The notes: a model not told the origin generated them from the letters alone. A stretch of 64,000 nt of DNA from Yoonia sp. (GCF_030731595.1 NZ_JANQTS010000128.1:1-64000); one strand, 5' to 3'. Numbered from the stretch's first letter, positions 1-9,403 are shown. Made by a program: numbers and translations.

Positions 1-764
1 ATGATTTCTCGTTCGAAGGGCCATTCGGCAGCTATGACCAAATGCAGCTTCAGCGCGGTCTTCAAGTCTATACCGAGATCTGTGCCGCCTGCCACGGTCT
101 GCAGTATGTAGCTTTCCGCAACCTGCATGACGAAGGCGGCCCCGGTCTGCCAGAAGACCAGATGCGCGCCTATGCGGAATTCTACGAAGTCTTCGACCAG
201 AGCCTGTTCGACGGCGAAGGCGATTTTCGCCCAGCAACACCTGCGGACAAGTTCCCTGCGTCCAGCCTGTCAAATGCGCCTGACCTAAGCCTGATGGCAA
301 AGGCCCGCGCTGGTTTCCACGGTCCCTATGGGACAGGGATCAGCCAGCTTGTGAACGGCATGGGAGGCGCAGAGTATATCGCGTCTTTGATGACCGGCTA
401 CCATGAAGAGCCAGAGTGCGCGCTGGAAGGCGAGCCGATGGACGGATTCTATAACGTCGCATTTGCAGCAGGCGGTTTTCCCGAAAGCTGCAAAGACGAA
501 CACGGCAAGCACATGGTGCCAGGGTCATGGATCGCGATGTCACAGCCGCTCTGGGGCGATGACGTGGAATTCGCAGACGGACACTCCACCGAACTGGAAT
601 CTGTTGCACAAGACGTTGCGGCCTTCCTGATGTGGACCGCCGAGCCCAAACTGGTTGCACGCAAGCAGGCTGGTCTGACCGGTGTCTTGTTCCTGACGGT
701 TCTGTCGGTTCTGCTTTACCTGACAAACAAGCGTATTTGGGCACCACACAAGCACAAAGACTGA
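1..764 (+). CDS. petC: cytochrome c1 of the bc1 complex, 5' end cut off by the window
   Basis: The reading frame is open from base 3 and ends at TGA 762-764, so the signal peptide and N-terminus lie outside the window. The visible start matches the conserved cytochrome c1 region just before the CXXCH haem site (CAACH, near base 85). The C-terminus carries one membrane anchor (around bases 665-735) followed by a basic tail, as expected for a periplasmic haem domain anchored in the inner membrane. Cytochrome c1 passes electrons from the Rieske protein to cytochrome c2; in phototrophs this closes the cyclic electron transport loop, so it is functionally linked to the photosynthesis genes further on. 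It is presumably the last gene of petABC, with a hairpin terminator 24 bases downstream. Confidence 0.95.
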   Translation, partial: DFSFEGPFGSYDQMQLQRGLQVYTEICAACHGLQYVAFRNLHDEGGPGLPEDQMRAYAEFYEVFDQSLFDGEGDFRPATPADKFPASSLSNAPDLSLMAKARAGFHGPYGTGISQLVNGMGGAEYIASLMTGYHEEPECALEGEPMDGFYNVAFAAGGFPESCKDEHGKHMVPGSWIAMSQPLWGDDVEFADGHSTELESVAQDVAAFLMWTAEPKLVARKQAGLTGVLFLTVLSVLLYLTNKRIWAPHKHKD

Positions 765-787
765 TTGTCATCAGATCGAAGAATAAC

Positions 788-815
788 AAAGGCCCGCTGA
801 TCCAGCGGGCCTTTT
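788..815. terminator. bidirectional intrinsic terminator between petC and thiQ
   Basis: GGCCCGCTG (791-799) and CAGCGGGCC (803-811) form a 9-bp GC-rich stem with a 3-base loop. It is flanked by AAA on the left and TTTT on the right, so it can serve petC on the plus strand and the convergent thi operon on the minus strand. Confidence 0.85.
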
Positions 816-844
816 GCATTTTGTAAATTGGATCTTGATCCAGC

Positions 845-1537
845 TTAGCCCAGATAAGCCGCCAAAGCAGGGGGAGGGTTGTCCAGCAGAACATCTGTCG
901 GAACCGGCGCTGTTACGCTTCCCTCTGCGACAACTGCGACTTTATCTGCAATCCGCCGCGCATCCGAGGGATCATGGGTCACGATAACCACGGTCTTTCC
1001 TGCAGCAATCAGTTTATCCCTCACCAAATCGAGCATTTCAGCTTTGAGCGCAGGACCCAGAGCTGCAAAAGGCTCGTCCAGCAAAACGACAGACCTGTCG
1101 GCAACCAGGACACGGGCCAAAGCCACGCGGCTTTGCTGCCCCCCCGAAAGGGCCCCCGGCTTGCGGTCGCCGAAGTCCTGCAAACCAACTGCCGCCAAGG
1201 CCGCTTTGACCGCGCGCTTATCTTCTACAGAAAGCCTCAGATCAGGGCGCAATCCCAACCCTACATTCTGTGCAGCGGTGAGATGTGGAAAAAGATTGTT
1301 GTCCTGAAACAGGATGCTTACCGGCCGCATACCAGGGTGCATCTGCGTGAGGTCAGTCTGATCCCAAAGAATTCGGCCGGATGCAGGCGCAAAAAATCCT
1401 GCAATTGCGGCTAGGAATGTCGATTTCCCTGCGCCTGAAGGCCCGATCAAAGCCGTGATCGCACCTACCGGAAAAGACAGATCGGCCGTCAATGCGAACG
1501 ACCCTTGGCGCAGGTCCAGCGCCTCACAGATCAGCAT
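845..1537 (-). CDS. thiQ: thiamine ABC transporter ATP-binding protein
   Basis: A protein of 230 residues with a complete ABC ATPase set: Walker A GPSGAGKST, signature LSGGQQSR and Walker B VVLLDEP. It is the ATPase of the ThiBPQ importer for thiamine or its phosphates at the inner membrane. I chose the ATG at 1537 because a strong purine-rich ribosome site (GGAGGGCGGAAG) lies just before it; a longer frame to 1576 would run further into thiP. It overlaps the end of thiP by 14 bases, so translation is likely coupled. Family and context (thiB, thiP, upstream TPP riboswitch) support thiamine rather than iron or sulfate import. Confidence 0.92.
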   Translation of the reverse strand: MLICEALDLRQGSFALTADLSFPVGAITALIGPSGAGKSTFLAAIAGFFAPASGRILWDQTDLTQMHPGMRPVSILFQDNNLFPHLTAAQNVGLGLRPDLRLSVEDKRAVKAALAAVGLQDFGDRKPGALSGGQQSRVALARVLVADRSVVLLDEPFAALGPALKAEMLDLVRDKLIAAGKTVVIVTHDPSDARRIADKVAVVAEGSVTAPVPTDVLLDNPPPALAAYLG

Positions 1538-3053
1538 TCTTCCGCCCTCCCTGATCACATATCCAGAACATAGCAAAGCTTAGCACCAGCAGGACTAGCG
1601 CAGCGCTGGCAGCCGCCTCCATCCGGTAGGCACCCATCAACCGGTACATTGCCAAGGGCAGGGTTTCTTCGGACTGGCCTGCAAACAGCGCAACAACCCC
1701 CAGATCACCCATCGACAAAGCCGCAGCTACCCCCGCCGCAAATCCCAAAGGACGGCGGATGCGGGGCAGCACAATCAGCCGCAACCAGTCTGTTCCGCGC
1801 AAATCAAGCGAGGCGGCCAAGCGGCCATAGTCATCCACGACTTGCACCACTGCAGGTGCTATGGCGCGTAGCGCAAAGGGGAGGGCGAGTGTGGCATTCA
1901 CCAGCATCGTGATCAGCAAAGCCACATCAGAAGGGCGTACAAAGGGGAACACGATCAGAAAGGCACCGGTCCCCACTACCAAACCGGATGCTGCCAAGGG
2001 CAAGACCCCGACCACTGCCACGACAGCCCCGCCGCGCAGTGCCAAAGCCATGCTCATCGCAATGCACAGCGCCGCAGACCCGATCGCAACCACAATCGAT
2101 CGCAGCGCAGCCCACCAGATCGACGCTGGCAAATCAAACACACCCGGCAGACCACGCAAGACGACCATGCCCAATGGCAGCAACAGAAACAGGGCGGCCC
2201 CCGCAATCATCAGATAGTCCGCCCAAGGCCGCGCCAGATCCCAACGCTGCACCACACGGTCAAGCCCTGGTCCCAAAGTATCAACCCCCGTCACCCGCCA
2301 CGCCAGCAAAGCCGCACCAACACACAGAGCGAACTGGATACAAGCCAAGAGTGCCGCTCGGCCCAGATCAAAATCGAACCGCAGCGCCTGATAGATCGCT
2401 AGCTCGACCGTGGTCGCTCGAGGACCGCCGCCCATTGTCAAGGCTACTGCGAAACTGGTCAGGCAGATCAGGAAAATCACTAGAAACGTACCAGGTACGA
2501 CCCGACCCAGCATCGGCCATTCCAACAACCGACCCACAGGGGCATTCAGGCTCGCTGCAAGCTGGAACCGCTCGGCAGGGATGGCCAGCCAGCCCTGCAG
2601 AATGAAGCGTACAGCAAGCGGCAAGTTGAAAAACACATGCGCCAGCACGACGCCATGCAACCCAAAAATCGAGATCGGCGCGAACCCGAAAAGCGCGAGC
2701 CCGTTATTCATGATCCCGCCCCGCCCGAAGACTGCCAAAAGACCAAGGACTGCAACGATCACCGGCAAAAGAAAGGGTGCGCCCAGCAGGGTGATCAGCA
2801 ACCGCCGCCCTGCAAACCGCCGCCGCGCGAGAGCGCGGGCCACAGGTATGGCCAAGACGACGCTGATCGCGGCGGACAACAGCGCCTGCAAGACGGTAAA
2901 CCGGATCGCGGCCCAATCCGCCGTTGCCAGCCCGCTGCCCCATTCGGCCCGCCACGTCACTGCGCCAAGCGTGCCGAATGTCAGCACCAGCACCAGCGCC
3001 GCTGCCGCGACGCTGGGCCAGCCCGGTATTATTGGGACAGCGCGGTGCGCCAT
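1524..3053 (-). CDS. thiP: thiamine ABC transporter permease
   Basis: A 509-residue, very hydrophobic protein with about twelve membrane segments arranged as two fused permease halves, the usual ThiP build. Each half ends in a BPD-transporter-like loop that would contact the ATPase (the second near LRGTDWLRLIVLPRIRRPL). It forms the membrane channel for the ThiB-bound ligand. It overlaps thiB by 25 bases and thiQ by 14 bases, so the three genes form one coupled operon read from the TPP riboswitch. Length and position agree with thiP; iron-type permeases (FbpB) share the two-half design and are the only realistic alternative. Confidence 0.9.
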   Translation of the reverse strand: MAHRAVPIIPGWPSVAAAALVLVLTFGTLGAVTWRAEWGSGLATADWAAIRFTVLQALLSAAISVVLAIPVARALARRRFAGRRLLITLLGAPFLLPVIVAVLGLLAVFGRGGIMNNGLALFGFAPISIFGLHGVVLAHVFFNLPLAVRFILQGWLAIPAERFQLAASLNAPVGRLLEWPMLGRVVPGTFLVIFLICLTSFAVALTMGGGPRATTVELAIYQALRFDFDLGRAALLACIQFALCVGAALLAWRVTGVDTLGPGLDRVVQRWDLARPWADYLMIAGAALFLLLPLGMVVLRGLPGVFDLPASIWWAALRSIVVAIGSAALCIAMSMALALRGGAVVAVVGVLPLAASGLVVGTGAFLIVFPFVRPSDVALLITMLVNATLALPFALRAIAPAVVQVVDDYGRLAASLDLRGTDWLRLIVLPRIRRPLGFAAGVAAALSMGDLGVVALFAGQSEETLPLAMYRLMGAYRMEAAASAALVLLVLSFAMFWICDQGGRKNADL

Positions 3054-4018
3054 TCATCCAATGCCGTATCGCGGACAGATGCGGCCTCTTGCGGTGACAA
3101 GAGCAGCGCCTTGGCAGGGGTCACCAACGTTTCAAACCCCGCAGGCAGCCCCCCTTCAGGCGTCACCGCAGGATACATCCAGTTTGTTGTCGGAATGACG
3201 CTTTGGAACCCTTCGGACACCATGAAAGCCATGAACTGATCGGCCAAGCCGGGTTGATCGGTGCCTGCAACTTTGCCGGCCACTTCGACCTGCATGTAAT
3301 GGCCTTCGTCGAATGCCCAAGCGACCTTGCTGTCATCCTCTTCCGCGATCAGGTGATAGGCGGGTGAAGTGGTGTAGGACAGAACCGCGTCCGCCTCGCC
3401 CTCAAGGAACATGCCGTAAGCTTCGGACCAGCCCGGGGTCACGGTGACGATGTTGTCCGCCAGATCAGCCCAAAGTGCGGCCGCACCATCGCCATAAGCT
3501 GTCTTTACCCACATCAGCAATCCCAGACCGGGAGTGGATGAGCGGGGGTCTTGGATCACGATCTTCAGATCGCTGTCAGCCAAAGCCTGCAAAGACGCAG
3601 GCGCGTCCACGCCTGCATTGCCGACAAATGCGAAATAGCCCCAGTCAAAGGGCAGGAATTCCGCATCATCCCAAGCAATCGGCAGATCAAGCGCGGCATT
3701 CACACCATGCGGCGCGAAAAGCCCCGTGTCACGCGCTGCGGCTGTCAGGTTGGTATCAAGTCCCAAGACGATGTCCGCCTCGGTCCTTGGCCCTTCCAAT
3801 TGCAGCCGCGCCAACAGGGCTGCACCGTCACCGGCACCGATAAACTGCAGGTCGCAAGCGCATTGCGCTTCGAATGCCGCTTCAATCGCGGGGCCGGGAC
3901 CCCATTCGCTGGTAAAGCTGTCGTAGGTGAGAACTTGCAGTACGGGGGTTTGTGCCATTGCGCCTGAGGCACAAAGAACAAATCCCGCAGCAAGTGGTAG
4001 ATAGGTGGCTTTTTGCAT
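3029..4018 (-). CDS. thiB: thiamine-binding periplasmic protein
   Basis: A 329-residue extracellular solute-binding protein with a Sec signal peptide (about residues 1-22, ending in SGAMA). The mature protein begins near TPVLQVLTYDSF, a typical ThiB/class 2 binding-protein beginning. It would capture thiamine, thiamine phosphate or TPP in the periplasm and deliver it to ThiP. The start at 4018 gives a proper signal peptide; the longer open frame to 4210 would translate through the conserved TPP riboswitch and is rejected. First gene of thiBPQ. Confidence 0.92.
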   Translation of the reverse strand: MQKATYLPLAAGFVLCASGAMAQTPVLQVLTYDSFTSEWGPGPAIEAAFEAQCACDLQFIGAGDGAALLARLQLEGPRTEADIVLGLDTNLTAAARDTGLFAPHGVNAALDLPIAWDDAEFLPFDWGYFAFVGNAGVDAPASLQALADSDLKIVIQDPRSSTPGLGLLMWVKTAYGDGAAALWADLADNIVTVTPGWSEAYGMFLEGEADAVLSYTTSPAYHLIAEEDDSKVAWAFDEGHYMQVEVAGKVAGTDQPGLADQFMAFMVSEGFQSVIPTTNWMYPAVTPEGGLPAGFETLVTPAKALLLSPQEAASVRDTALDEWRTALSQ

Positions 4019-4065
4019 CGTATCCTCCAAATGCGACGGGCGGATTGGGGGATAGCGGGATTGCC

Positions 4066-4150
4066 ATACCTTCCCTCCGCCGGTCTTAACCGGTTCAGGT
4101 TCAACGGGTCCGCTTGCGCATCTCAGCCAGTAAAGGCCCCCCGAGGTAGG
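4066..4150 (-). promoter_or_regulatory. TPP riboswitch (THI element) of thiBPQ
   Basis: On the minus strand the leader holds the conserved THI-box pieces in order: CTCGGGG, GGCTGAGATG (CTGAGA at 4121-4126), ACCCGTTGAACCTGA (CGTTGAACCTGA at 4095-4106), a small CCGG hairpin and GGAGGGAA. It ends about 50 bases before the thiB start. Binding of TPP is known in this class to switch off expression; here the short distance to thiB allows control at translation or by early termination. Exact ends are approximate. Confidence 0.93.
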
Positions 4151-4245
4151 GACATAGCTAAATCGGTTTTGAGGCGGGGACAAGGGAAACCTCTTGAGCC
4201 TGATTGTCACGCCCGCTAGACCCGAACGGCAAAGGGAGACTGCCC

Positions 4246-5352
4246 ATGTCGATGAATAGCTTTGGTCATTTGTTCCGCTTCACCACTTGGGGTGAAAGCC
4301 ACGGGCCTGCCTTGGGCGCGACCGTTGACGGCTGCCCGCCCGGCGTGCCGCTTGAAGCGCCAATGATCCAACAATGGATGGACAAGCGCCGGCCGGGGCT
4401 GAACAAGAACACCACCCAGCGGCAGGAACCGGACGCGGTCGAGATTCTGTCGGGCGTATTCGAAGGCAAAACGACAGGCACCCCGATCCAGTTGATGATC
4501 CGCAACACCGATCAACGGTCGAAGGATTATGGTGATATTGCCAATACGTTCAGGCCCGGTCATGCCGATATCACCTATCACCAGAAATACGGGTTGCGCG
4601 ATTATCGGGGCGGCGGGCGGTCTTCGGCGCGTGAAACCGCGTCACGGGTGGCCGCAGGCGGAGTGGCGCGTGAAGCCATCAAACAGATTGCGCCCAAAGT
4701 GCAGATCAAAGGCTATATGACCCAGATGGGAGCCAAGCAGATCGACCGCGCGCGCATCGACTGGGACCAGATCGACCAGAACGACTTCTTCTGTCCTGAT
4801 GCAGAGGCTGCTGCAGAATGGAATGACTACCTCGCATGGCTGCGCAAGGACGATCACAACTCGGTCGGTGCGATCATCGAGGTCGTCGCTCGCGGCGTGC
4901 CTGCCGGCATCGGCGCCCCGATTTACGCCAAGTTAGACACTGATCTGGCCGCTGCGATGATGTCGATTAACGCGGTAAAAGGCGTGGAGATCGGCGAAGG
5001 CATGGCGGCAGCCGCGCTAACAGGGCGCGAAAACGCGGACGAGATTTTCATGGGGAACGATGGCCAGCCGGTCTATTCGTCCAATCACGCTGGCGGTATC
5101 CTTGGCGGGATCAGCACAGGGCAGGATGTCGTGGTCAGGTTTGCCGTCAAACCGACCTCGTCTATCCTAAGCCCCCGCAAGTCCATCCGCATGGATGGCA
5201 GCCCGACCGAGGTGATTACCAAGGGCCGCCATGATCCATGCGTCGGTATTCGCGCGGTCCCCGTGGGCGAGGCGATGATGGCCTGTGTCATCCTTGACCA
5301 TCTGTTGTTGGATCGCGGGCAAACCGGTGGTGTACGCGGTCAGATCGGTTAG
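4246..5352 (+). CDS. aroC: chorismate synthase
   Basis: A 368-residue enzyme of the shikimate pathway that turns 5-enolpyruvylshikimate-3-phosphate into chorismate using reduced FMN. The N-terminus has the AroC signature [19 protein letters not shown], followed by [14 protein letters not shown] and the [16 protein letters not shown] region that binds substrate and flavin. A good ribosome site (AAAGGGAGA, 4231-4239) precedes ATG 4246; a second ATG two codons later is also possible. Its 3' end overlaps the convergent thioredoxin gene by 4 bases. Length is normal for the family. Confidence 0.97.
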   Translation: MSMNSFGHLFRFTTWGESHGPALGATVDGCPPGVPLEAPMIQQWMDKRRPGLNKNTTQRQEPDAVEILSGVFEGKTTGTPIQLMIRNTDQRSKDYGDIANTFRPGHADITYHQKYGLRDYRGGGRSSARETASRVAAGGVAREAIKQIAPKVQIKGYMTQMGAKQIDRARIDWDQIDQNDFFCPDAEAAAEWNDYLAWLRKDDHNSVGAIIEVVARGVPAGIGAPIYAKLDTDLAAAMMSINAVKGVEIGEGMAAAALTGRENADEIFMGNDGQPVYSSNHAGGILGGISTGQDVVVRFAVKPTSSILSPRKSIRMDGSPTEVITKGRHDPCVGIRAVPVGEAMMACVILDHLLLDRGQTGGVRGQIG

Positions 5353-5762
5353 CTGCTTGCGGTCAATGCAAGGTCCATCAAGGCCTGAATATCGCCCCGC
5401 GAGGTACGGGCGACAACACGGCCCAATTCTTCTTCGCCCTTCATCACCACCAATGTGGACCGGCGGGGGATGTTCAGTTCTTGCGCCAGATCACCTTGCC
5501 CGTACTGATCCCAATCCACGTTGATAAAGGTAATCGCATCGTTATAGGCCGCGTTTTCAGCGCGCAACGCGCCGATCACCCGTTCTTGGGCGCGGCAAGT
5601 GGTGCACCAAGAGGCCTTGAAATCAATAAAGACAGTGTCACCGGCCGCCAGCCGTTCTTTCACCAGTCCCGGGGTATAAATGAGGGTTTCCTCGCTCGCC
5701 TGCGCTGACAGCGGGATCAGCGATGCGGCAGCGGCAGTCATCATAAAATCACGACGTTTCAT
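5349..5762 (-). CDS. exported thioredoxin-fold protein, DsbD gamma-like
   Basis: A 137-residue protein with an N-terminal signal that includes a paired arginine (KRRDFMM), Tat-like, and ends near SAQA. The mature part carries a thioredoxin active site CXXC (WCTTC) in the context [12 protein letters not shown], close to the C-terminal domain of DsbD. It would pass electrons to periplasmic disulfide or cytochrome c maturation partners. The next gene downstream on the chromosome, ccdA (start 17 bases away and read in the same direction before it), is a DsbD-type membrane electron carrier, so the two look like a DsbD split into separate proteins. Which periplasmic targets it reduces cannot be told from sequence. 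Confidence 0.85.
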   Translation of the reverse strand: MKRRDFMMTAAAASLIPLSAQASEETLIYTPGLVKERLAAGDTVFIDFKASWCTTCRAQERVIGALRAENAAYNDAITFINVDWDQYGQGDLAQELNIPRRSTLVVMKGEEELGRVVARTSRGDIQALMDLALTASS

Positions 5763-5778
5763 ATCTTGCTCCTGTTTT

Positions 5779-6492
5779 TCAAAATCTCACGGATAGGTCT
5801 TGCAGCCAGAACGGCAGGTGATCGAGCAACCAAAGCTCGGCCATGATATGCAGGTTGAACAGCAGGGCGACCCCGACTGACACAAAGATAAGGCCCATTA
5901 ACCCGCGCGCATTGCCCGAAAGGCTCCGCAGCATGTCACGGCGTTTGCGCAGTGCATTTTGCGCGCCATAGGCCAGAACCACGATGATGGTCGATATCCC
6001 CAGCGCAAAGCTGAACATGGTTGCTGCCGCCCAGCCAAGGCTTTCACCCGTCGAGGCAAGTGCAATCGCCCCGCCCAGCGTCGGGCCGACACAAGGCACC
6101 CAGACGGCACCCAGCAGCGCACCACCCATGAATTGCCCGCCCAGACCGTCGCGGTTGATCCCGTCAATCCCCGCATCAGCCCGTGCGGACAATCCTGCCG
6201 TTGCCGTTGCAAAGCGTGCTGAAAACTGCGGTACCATCAGCACGATCCCGAAAAGGACCATCATGACCGCCCCCGCGCGCGCAATCATCACGTCGTCAAT
6301 CCCAAGGGCGCGGCCAAAGACAGCGACCGACATGCCGACGATGACAAAAGACAGGCTCATCCCCGCGGCCAGCGCCAAAGGCCCCGCGCGCCCGGCCTGC
6401 AAGGCCGTCGCAAGAATGATCGGCAAAACCGGCAAAACGCAGGGGTTGATCAGGGTCAAGAGGCCCGCAAGATATCCGAAAACCAAATCCAT
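5779..6492 (-). CDS. ccdA: CcdA/DsbD-type membrane electron transporter
   Basis: A 237-residue protein with six or more membrane segments. It has the two conserved cysteine sites of the family: NPCVLPVLP in the first helix and VPCVGPTLGG in the fourth. Such proteins carry thiol electrons from cytoplasmic thioredoxin across the inner membrane. It is followed after 16 bases by the exported thioredoxin-fold gene, the likely partner. A role in cytochrome c biogenesis is the usual reading and would serve the c-type cytochromes in this window (petC, cycA), but that link is inferred. Confidence 0.9.
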   Translation of the reverse strand: MDLVFGYLAGLLTLINPCVLPVLPIILATALQAGRAGPLALAAGMSLSFVIVGMSVAVFGRALGIDDVMIARAGAVMMVLFGIVLMVPQFSARFATATAGLSARADAGIDGINRDGLGGQFMGGALLGAVWVPCVGPTLGGAIALASTGESLGWAAATMFSFALGISTIIVVLAYGAQNALRKRRDMLRSLSGNARGLMGLIFVSVGVALLFNLHIMAELWLLDHLPFWLQDLSVRF

Positions 6493-6549
6493 GCGGTTTT
6501 GTGCGCCAAAGTGCAGCGACCTGTCAGCCCCAAATAAGGTGACAAACGG

Positions 6550-7425
6550 TCACTTTGCCGTGGGCTGTTTGGACAATTGCACCGCCAGAATACCGCCCGC
6601 AATGATCATGACACCCACCACATCCAGCACACCAATCCGCTCGCCCAACAGCACGGCCGCGATGGCGACACCCAAGAAAGGGTTGAGAAAGTGAAAGGTC
6701 GAGGCCTTCACCGCGCCGATCCGGCCCACCAGCAAGAACCAGACCAAGGTCGCTGCCAACCCCGGCACAAGCGTTGTATAGGTAAAAGCCACGATCAATT
6801 GCCAATTCCAAGTGACGTCCCAGACTTCGATCGTTAGCGCAGGAATCCACAACAGCGCACTGCCCACCAGCATCTGCAAACCCACAATCATCAGGACATT
6901 GCCGCCTGACGAGGCGCCCAGAACGGCCAATGTCGCGATGGTCAATGACGCGACACCGATGATGCAGAGGATCAGACCAAAAGGATCAACGCCGCCTTGC
7001 AACCGTGCACCCATGATCAGCACCACACCGACCAAACCTGCGACCAGCCCCGCAATACCCAATGGGCGTACCTTGTTGCCAAACACCAACCAACCCACCA
7101 ATGCCACAAGCAATGGCATGGTTGACGCGATAATGGCTGCCAAAGAGGCCGGGATCGTCTGCATCGCCACGAAATTCAGGCCCAGATAAAGTGCGTTCTG
7201 GCATACCCCAAAGATCAGCACTCCGGTCCATTGGGTACGGGTCAGCCGGGCCGACTGGCCCAGTGACCAAGCGATTGCAATCCCGATCACACCCGAAATC
7301 AGGAACCGCAGCGCCAATGCTGTCAGGGGCGGCGCAAACTCGACGATGACGCGTGCAGATGTAAACGCCGATGACCACATGAGGGCAAAACCGATGCCCA
7401 TGATGATTGCCTTGATATCCATCAT
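6550..7425 (-). CDS. EamA/DMT-family permease
   Basis: A 291-residue inner-membrane protein with about ten hydrophobic segments in two repeats of five, the EamA (drug/metabolite transporter) design. The first repeat begins at FALMWSSAFTSARVIVEFAPP, a typical family start. Substrates in this family range from amino acids to metabolite efflux and cannot be predicted. It starts ATG ATG; either could be used. It is a separate unit between ccdA and the HU terminator. Confidence 0.85.
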   Translation of the reverse strand: MMDIKAIIMGIGFALMWSSAFTSARVIVEFAPPLTALALRFLISGVIGIAIAWSLGQSARLTRTQWTGVLIFGVCQNALYLGLNFVAMQTIPASLAAIIASTMPLLVALVGWLVFGNKVRPLGIAGLVAGLVGVVLIMGARLQGGVDPFGLILCIIGVASLTIATLAVLGASSGGNVLMIVGLQMLVGSALLWIPALTIEVWDVTWNWQLIVAFTYTTLVPGLAATLVWFLLVGRIGAVKASTFHFLNPFLGVAIAAVLLGERIGVLDVVGVMIIAGGILAVQLSKQPTAK

Positions 7426-7433
7426 TCCCCAAT

Positions 7434-7465
7434 GAAAAAGGTCGCCCGATAAGAGCGACCCTTTC
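7434..7465 (-). terminator. intrinsic terminator after the HU gene
   Basis: Read on the minus strand, GGTCGCTC and GGGCGACC form an 8-bp stem (one G-T pair) around a short loop and are followed by TTTTT. It lies about 35 bases beyond the HU stop codon, so it most likely ends HU transcription before the EamA gene. Confidence 0.8.
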
Positions 7466-7497
7466 CTAACTGCGCATCTGGCACAAGGCCTGATGGT

Positions 7498-7788
7498 TTA
7501 GCCGTTCACGCTGTCTTTCAGCGCCTTCGCGATCGTCATTTTGACAACCTTGTCGGATTCTTTCTTGATCTGCTCGCCGGTGGCCGGGTTGCGGACCATG
7601 CGCTCTGGGCGCTCGCGGCAATAGATCTTGCCGACACCGGGAAGCGTCACGGCACCGCCGCCTGATACTTCTTTGGTGATGATGCTTGTTACAGCGTCAA
7701 GGGCCGCGCCAGCAGCTTTCTTGTCCATGCCTGTTTCGTCGGCAAGTGCAGCAACCAGCTGCGCCTTTGTCATTGGTTTTGTCGCCAT
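7498..7788 (-). CDS. hup: HU-family DNA-binding protein
   Basis: A 96-residue histone-like protein. It keeps the HU/IHF fold with the DNA-binding arm motif ERPERMVRNPATGE and the helical N-terminal dimer part (MTKAQLVAALADETGMDKKAA). HU bends and compacts DNA without strong sequence preference. I start it at ATG 7788 (MATKPMTKAQL), preceded by GAGGGAGACC; a longer start six codons upstream is possible. It stands alone, with its own terminator. The arm lacks the usual glycine after ERP (ERPERMVRNP instead of the common GRNPQTGE type), which is seen in alphaproteobacterial HU. Confidence 0.93.
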   Translation of the reverse strand: MATKPMTKAQLVAALADETGMDKKAAGAALDAVTSIITKEVSGGGAVTLPGVGKIYCRERPERMVRNPATGEQIKKESDKVVKMTIAKALKDSVNG

Positions 7789-7794
7789 CTTACT

Positions 7795-7870
7795 GGTCTC
7801 CCTCATTCGCCCTATCAGTTGGGCCTGTTACCCGCACATATAACGGTATGTTGTGTGAGACCACAACGAT
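7795..7870 (-). promoter_or_regulatory. probable HU promoter
   Basis: On the minus strand TTGTGG is followed after about 17-18 bases by TTATATG, a plausible -35/-10 pair, placing a start near 7838. An inverted repeat TTGTG-N6-CACAA (7851-7866) overlaps the -35 region and could be an operator. The hexamers are weak matches, so this is tentative. Confidence 0.35.
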
Positions 7871-7921
7871 TAGTGTCGATTTACAAGGGAAAAAGGCGTC
7901 ATTTTCGCGTTTTTTGGCCCA

Positions 7922-9403
7922 TCAGAGGAAGGCTGTCTCCTCAAAACTGCGCAATTTCCGGCTGTGAATGCGTTCAAGGGGCATTTCGCGCAGCCGCTCC
8001 ATGGCCCGAATACCGATCATCAGATGCGCTGCAACCTGCGTTTTATAGAATTCCGAGGCCATACCGGGCAGCTTCAATTCGCCATGCAGTGGCTTGTCGC
8101 TGACACAGAGCAGCGTGCCATAAGGCACCCTGAAGCGGAAGCCATTTGCCGCTATTGTGGCGCTCTCCATATCCAGCGCAATGGCCCGCGATTGAGACAG
8201 CCGCTGCACCGGACCTGCCTGTTCGCGCAATTCCCAGTTCCGGTTGTCGATGGTTGCCACAGTGCCAGTGCGCATGATCCGCTTAAGCTCGTAGCCTTCC
8301 AGCTCGGTCACATCAGCCACCGCTGTTTCCAGCGCAATCTGGATCTCCGCCAGTGCCGGGATCGGCACCCAGACAGGCAGGTCATCGTCCAGCACGTGAT
8401 CTTCGCGCAAGTATGCATGCGCCAGAACAAAGTCACCCAGACGCTGCGAATTGCGTAGCCCCGCGCAATGCCCGACCATCAACCACGCATGCGGACGCAG
8501 CACCGCGATATGGTCTGTCGCGGTCTTTGCATTCGACGGGCCGACCCCGATATTGACCAAAGTGATCCCGCTCCCATTGGCCCGCTTGAGGTGATAGGTC
8601 GGCATCTGCGGCAGCTTGGCCGGTGTCGGGATCGGTGCATCTGCATCGTGGATCTCGACGTTGCCGGTGCTGACAAAACTGGTGTAGCCGCTGTCCGGAT
8701 CGGCCAGCATATGGCGGGCGTAGGATTCGAACTCTTCGACATAGAACTGGTAGTTCGTGAAAAGCACATGGTTCTGGAAATGCTCGGGTGCAGTGGCGGT
8801 GTAATGGGCCAGACGCGCCAGTGAATAATCAACCCGTTGTGCCGTGAACGGTGCCAAGGGCAGCGCCCCGTCCGGATAGGTAAAGCCAGCGCCATTGACG
8901 ATACTGTCATGTGTTGTGCTCAGGTCCGGCACATCAAAGGCATCACGCAGGTTGAAATCCATCGACCCTTCCTGCGGCACCGTCAGCCCCGGATCGTTGG
9001 CCGCTGCGAAATGCACCGGCATTTCGGTGCTGGATGCTCCGATGATGACAGGTACGCCATGGCTGGCCAGCAAAAGCCCGATCTGCTGTTCCAGATAAGC
9101 CGCGAACAAGTCAGGGCGTGTCACCGTCGTCGCATAGACCCCGGGTTCTGCCACATGGCCAAAGGACAGGCGCGAGTCTGTCTTGGCATGGGTCGTCGTT
9201 GTCAGGCGAATTTCAGGATAAAAGGCCCTTACCCGCGTATCAGGCTGGCCATGCAGCAAAGCAGCCGAGAAGTTCTCGGACAGGAATTTGACCGCTGTTT
9301 CATAAAGTTCTAGCAGCCTTTGGACAGCCAGCTTGGCATCTGTAAATGCCTCTGGCTTTGGGACTTCAGGCGTCCGGATTGACACCTTTTGCGCTACGTT
9401 CAT
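7922..9403 (-). CDS. amn: AMP nucleosidase
   Basis: A 493-residue enzyme that hydrolyses AMP to adenine and ribose 5-phosphate. Its length matches bacterial Amn. It has the N-terminal Amn-specific domain (roughly residues 10-190) and a C-terminal nucleoside phosphorylase-like domain with VGHCAGLRNSQRLGDFVLA and the nucleotide-base site ALDMESATIAANGFRFRVPYGTLLCVSDKPLHGE. The start overlaps the ade stop codon by 4 bases, so amn is translated right after adenine deaminase. Together they take AMP to adenine and then hypoxanthine, releasing ribose 5-phosphate and ammonia. Confidence 0.95.
   Translation of the reverse strand: MNVAQKVSIRTPEVPKPEAFTDAKLAVQRLLELYETAVKFLSENFSAALLHGQPDTRVRAFYPEIRLTTTTHAKTDSRLSFGHVAEPGVYATTVTRPDLFAAYLEQQIGLLLASHGVPVIIGASSTEMPVHFAAANDPGLTVPQEGSMDFNLRDAFDVPDLSTTHDSIVNGAGFTYPDGALPLAPFTAQRVDYSLARLAHYTATAPEHFQNHVLFTNYQFYVEEFESYARHMLADPDSGYTSFVSTGNVEIHDADAPIPTPAKLPQMPTYHLKRANGSGITLVNIGVGPSNAKTATDHIAVLRPHAWLMVGHCAGLRNSQRLGDFVLAHAYLREDHVLDDDLPVWVPIPALAEIQIALETAVADVTELEGYELKRIMRTGTVATIDNRNWELREQAGPVQRLSQSRAIALDMESATIAANGFRFRVPYGTLLCVSDKPLHGELKLPGMASEFYKTQVAAHLMIGIRAMERLREMPLERIHSRKLRSFEETAFL

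Noticed and set aside
4019-4210. Longer N-terminus for thiB
   Set aside because: It would cover the TPP riboswitch and remove the signal peptide from the N-terminus.
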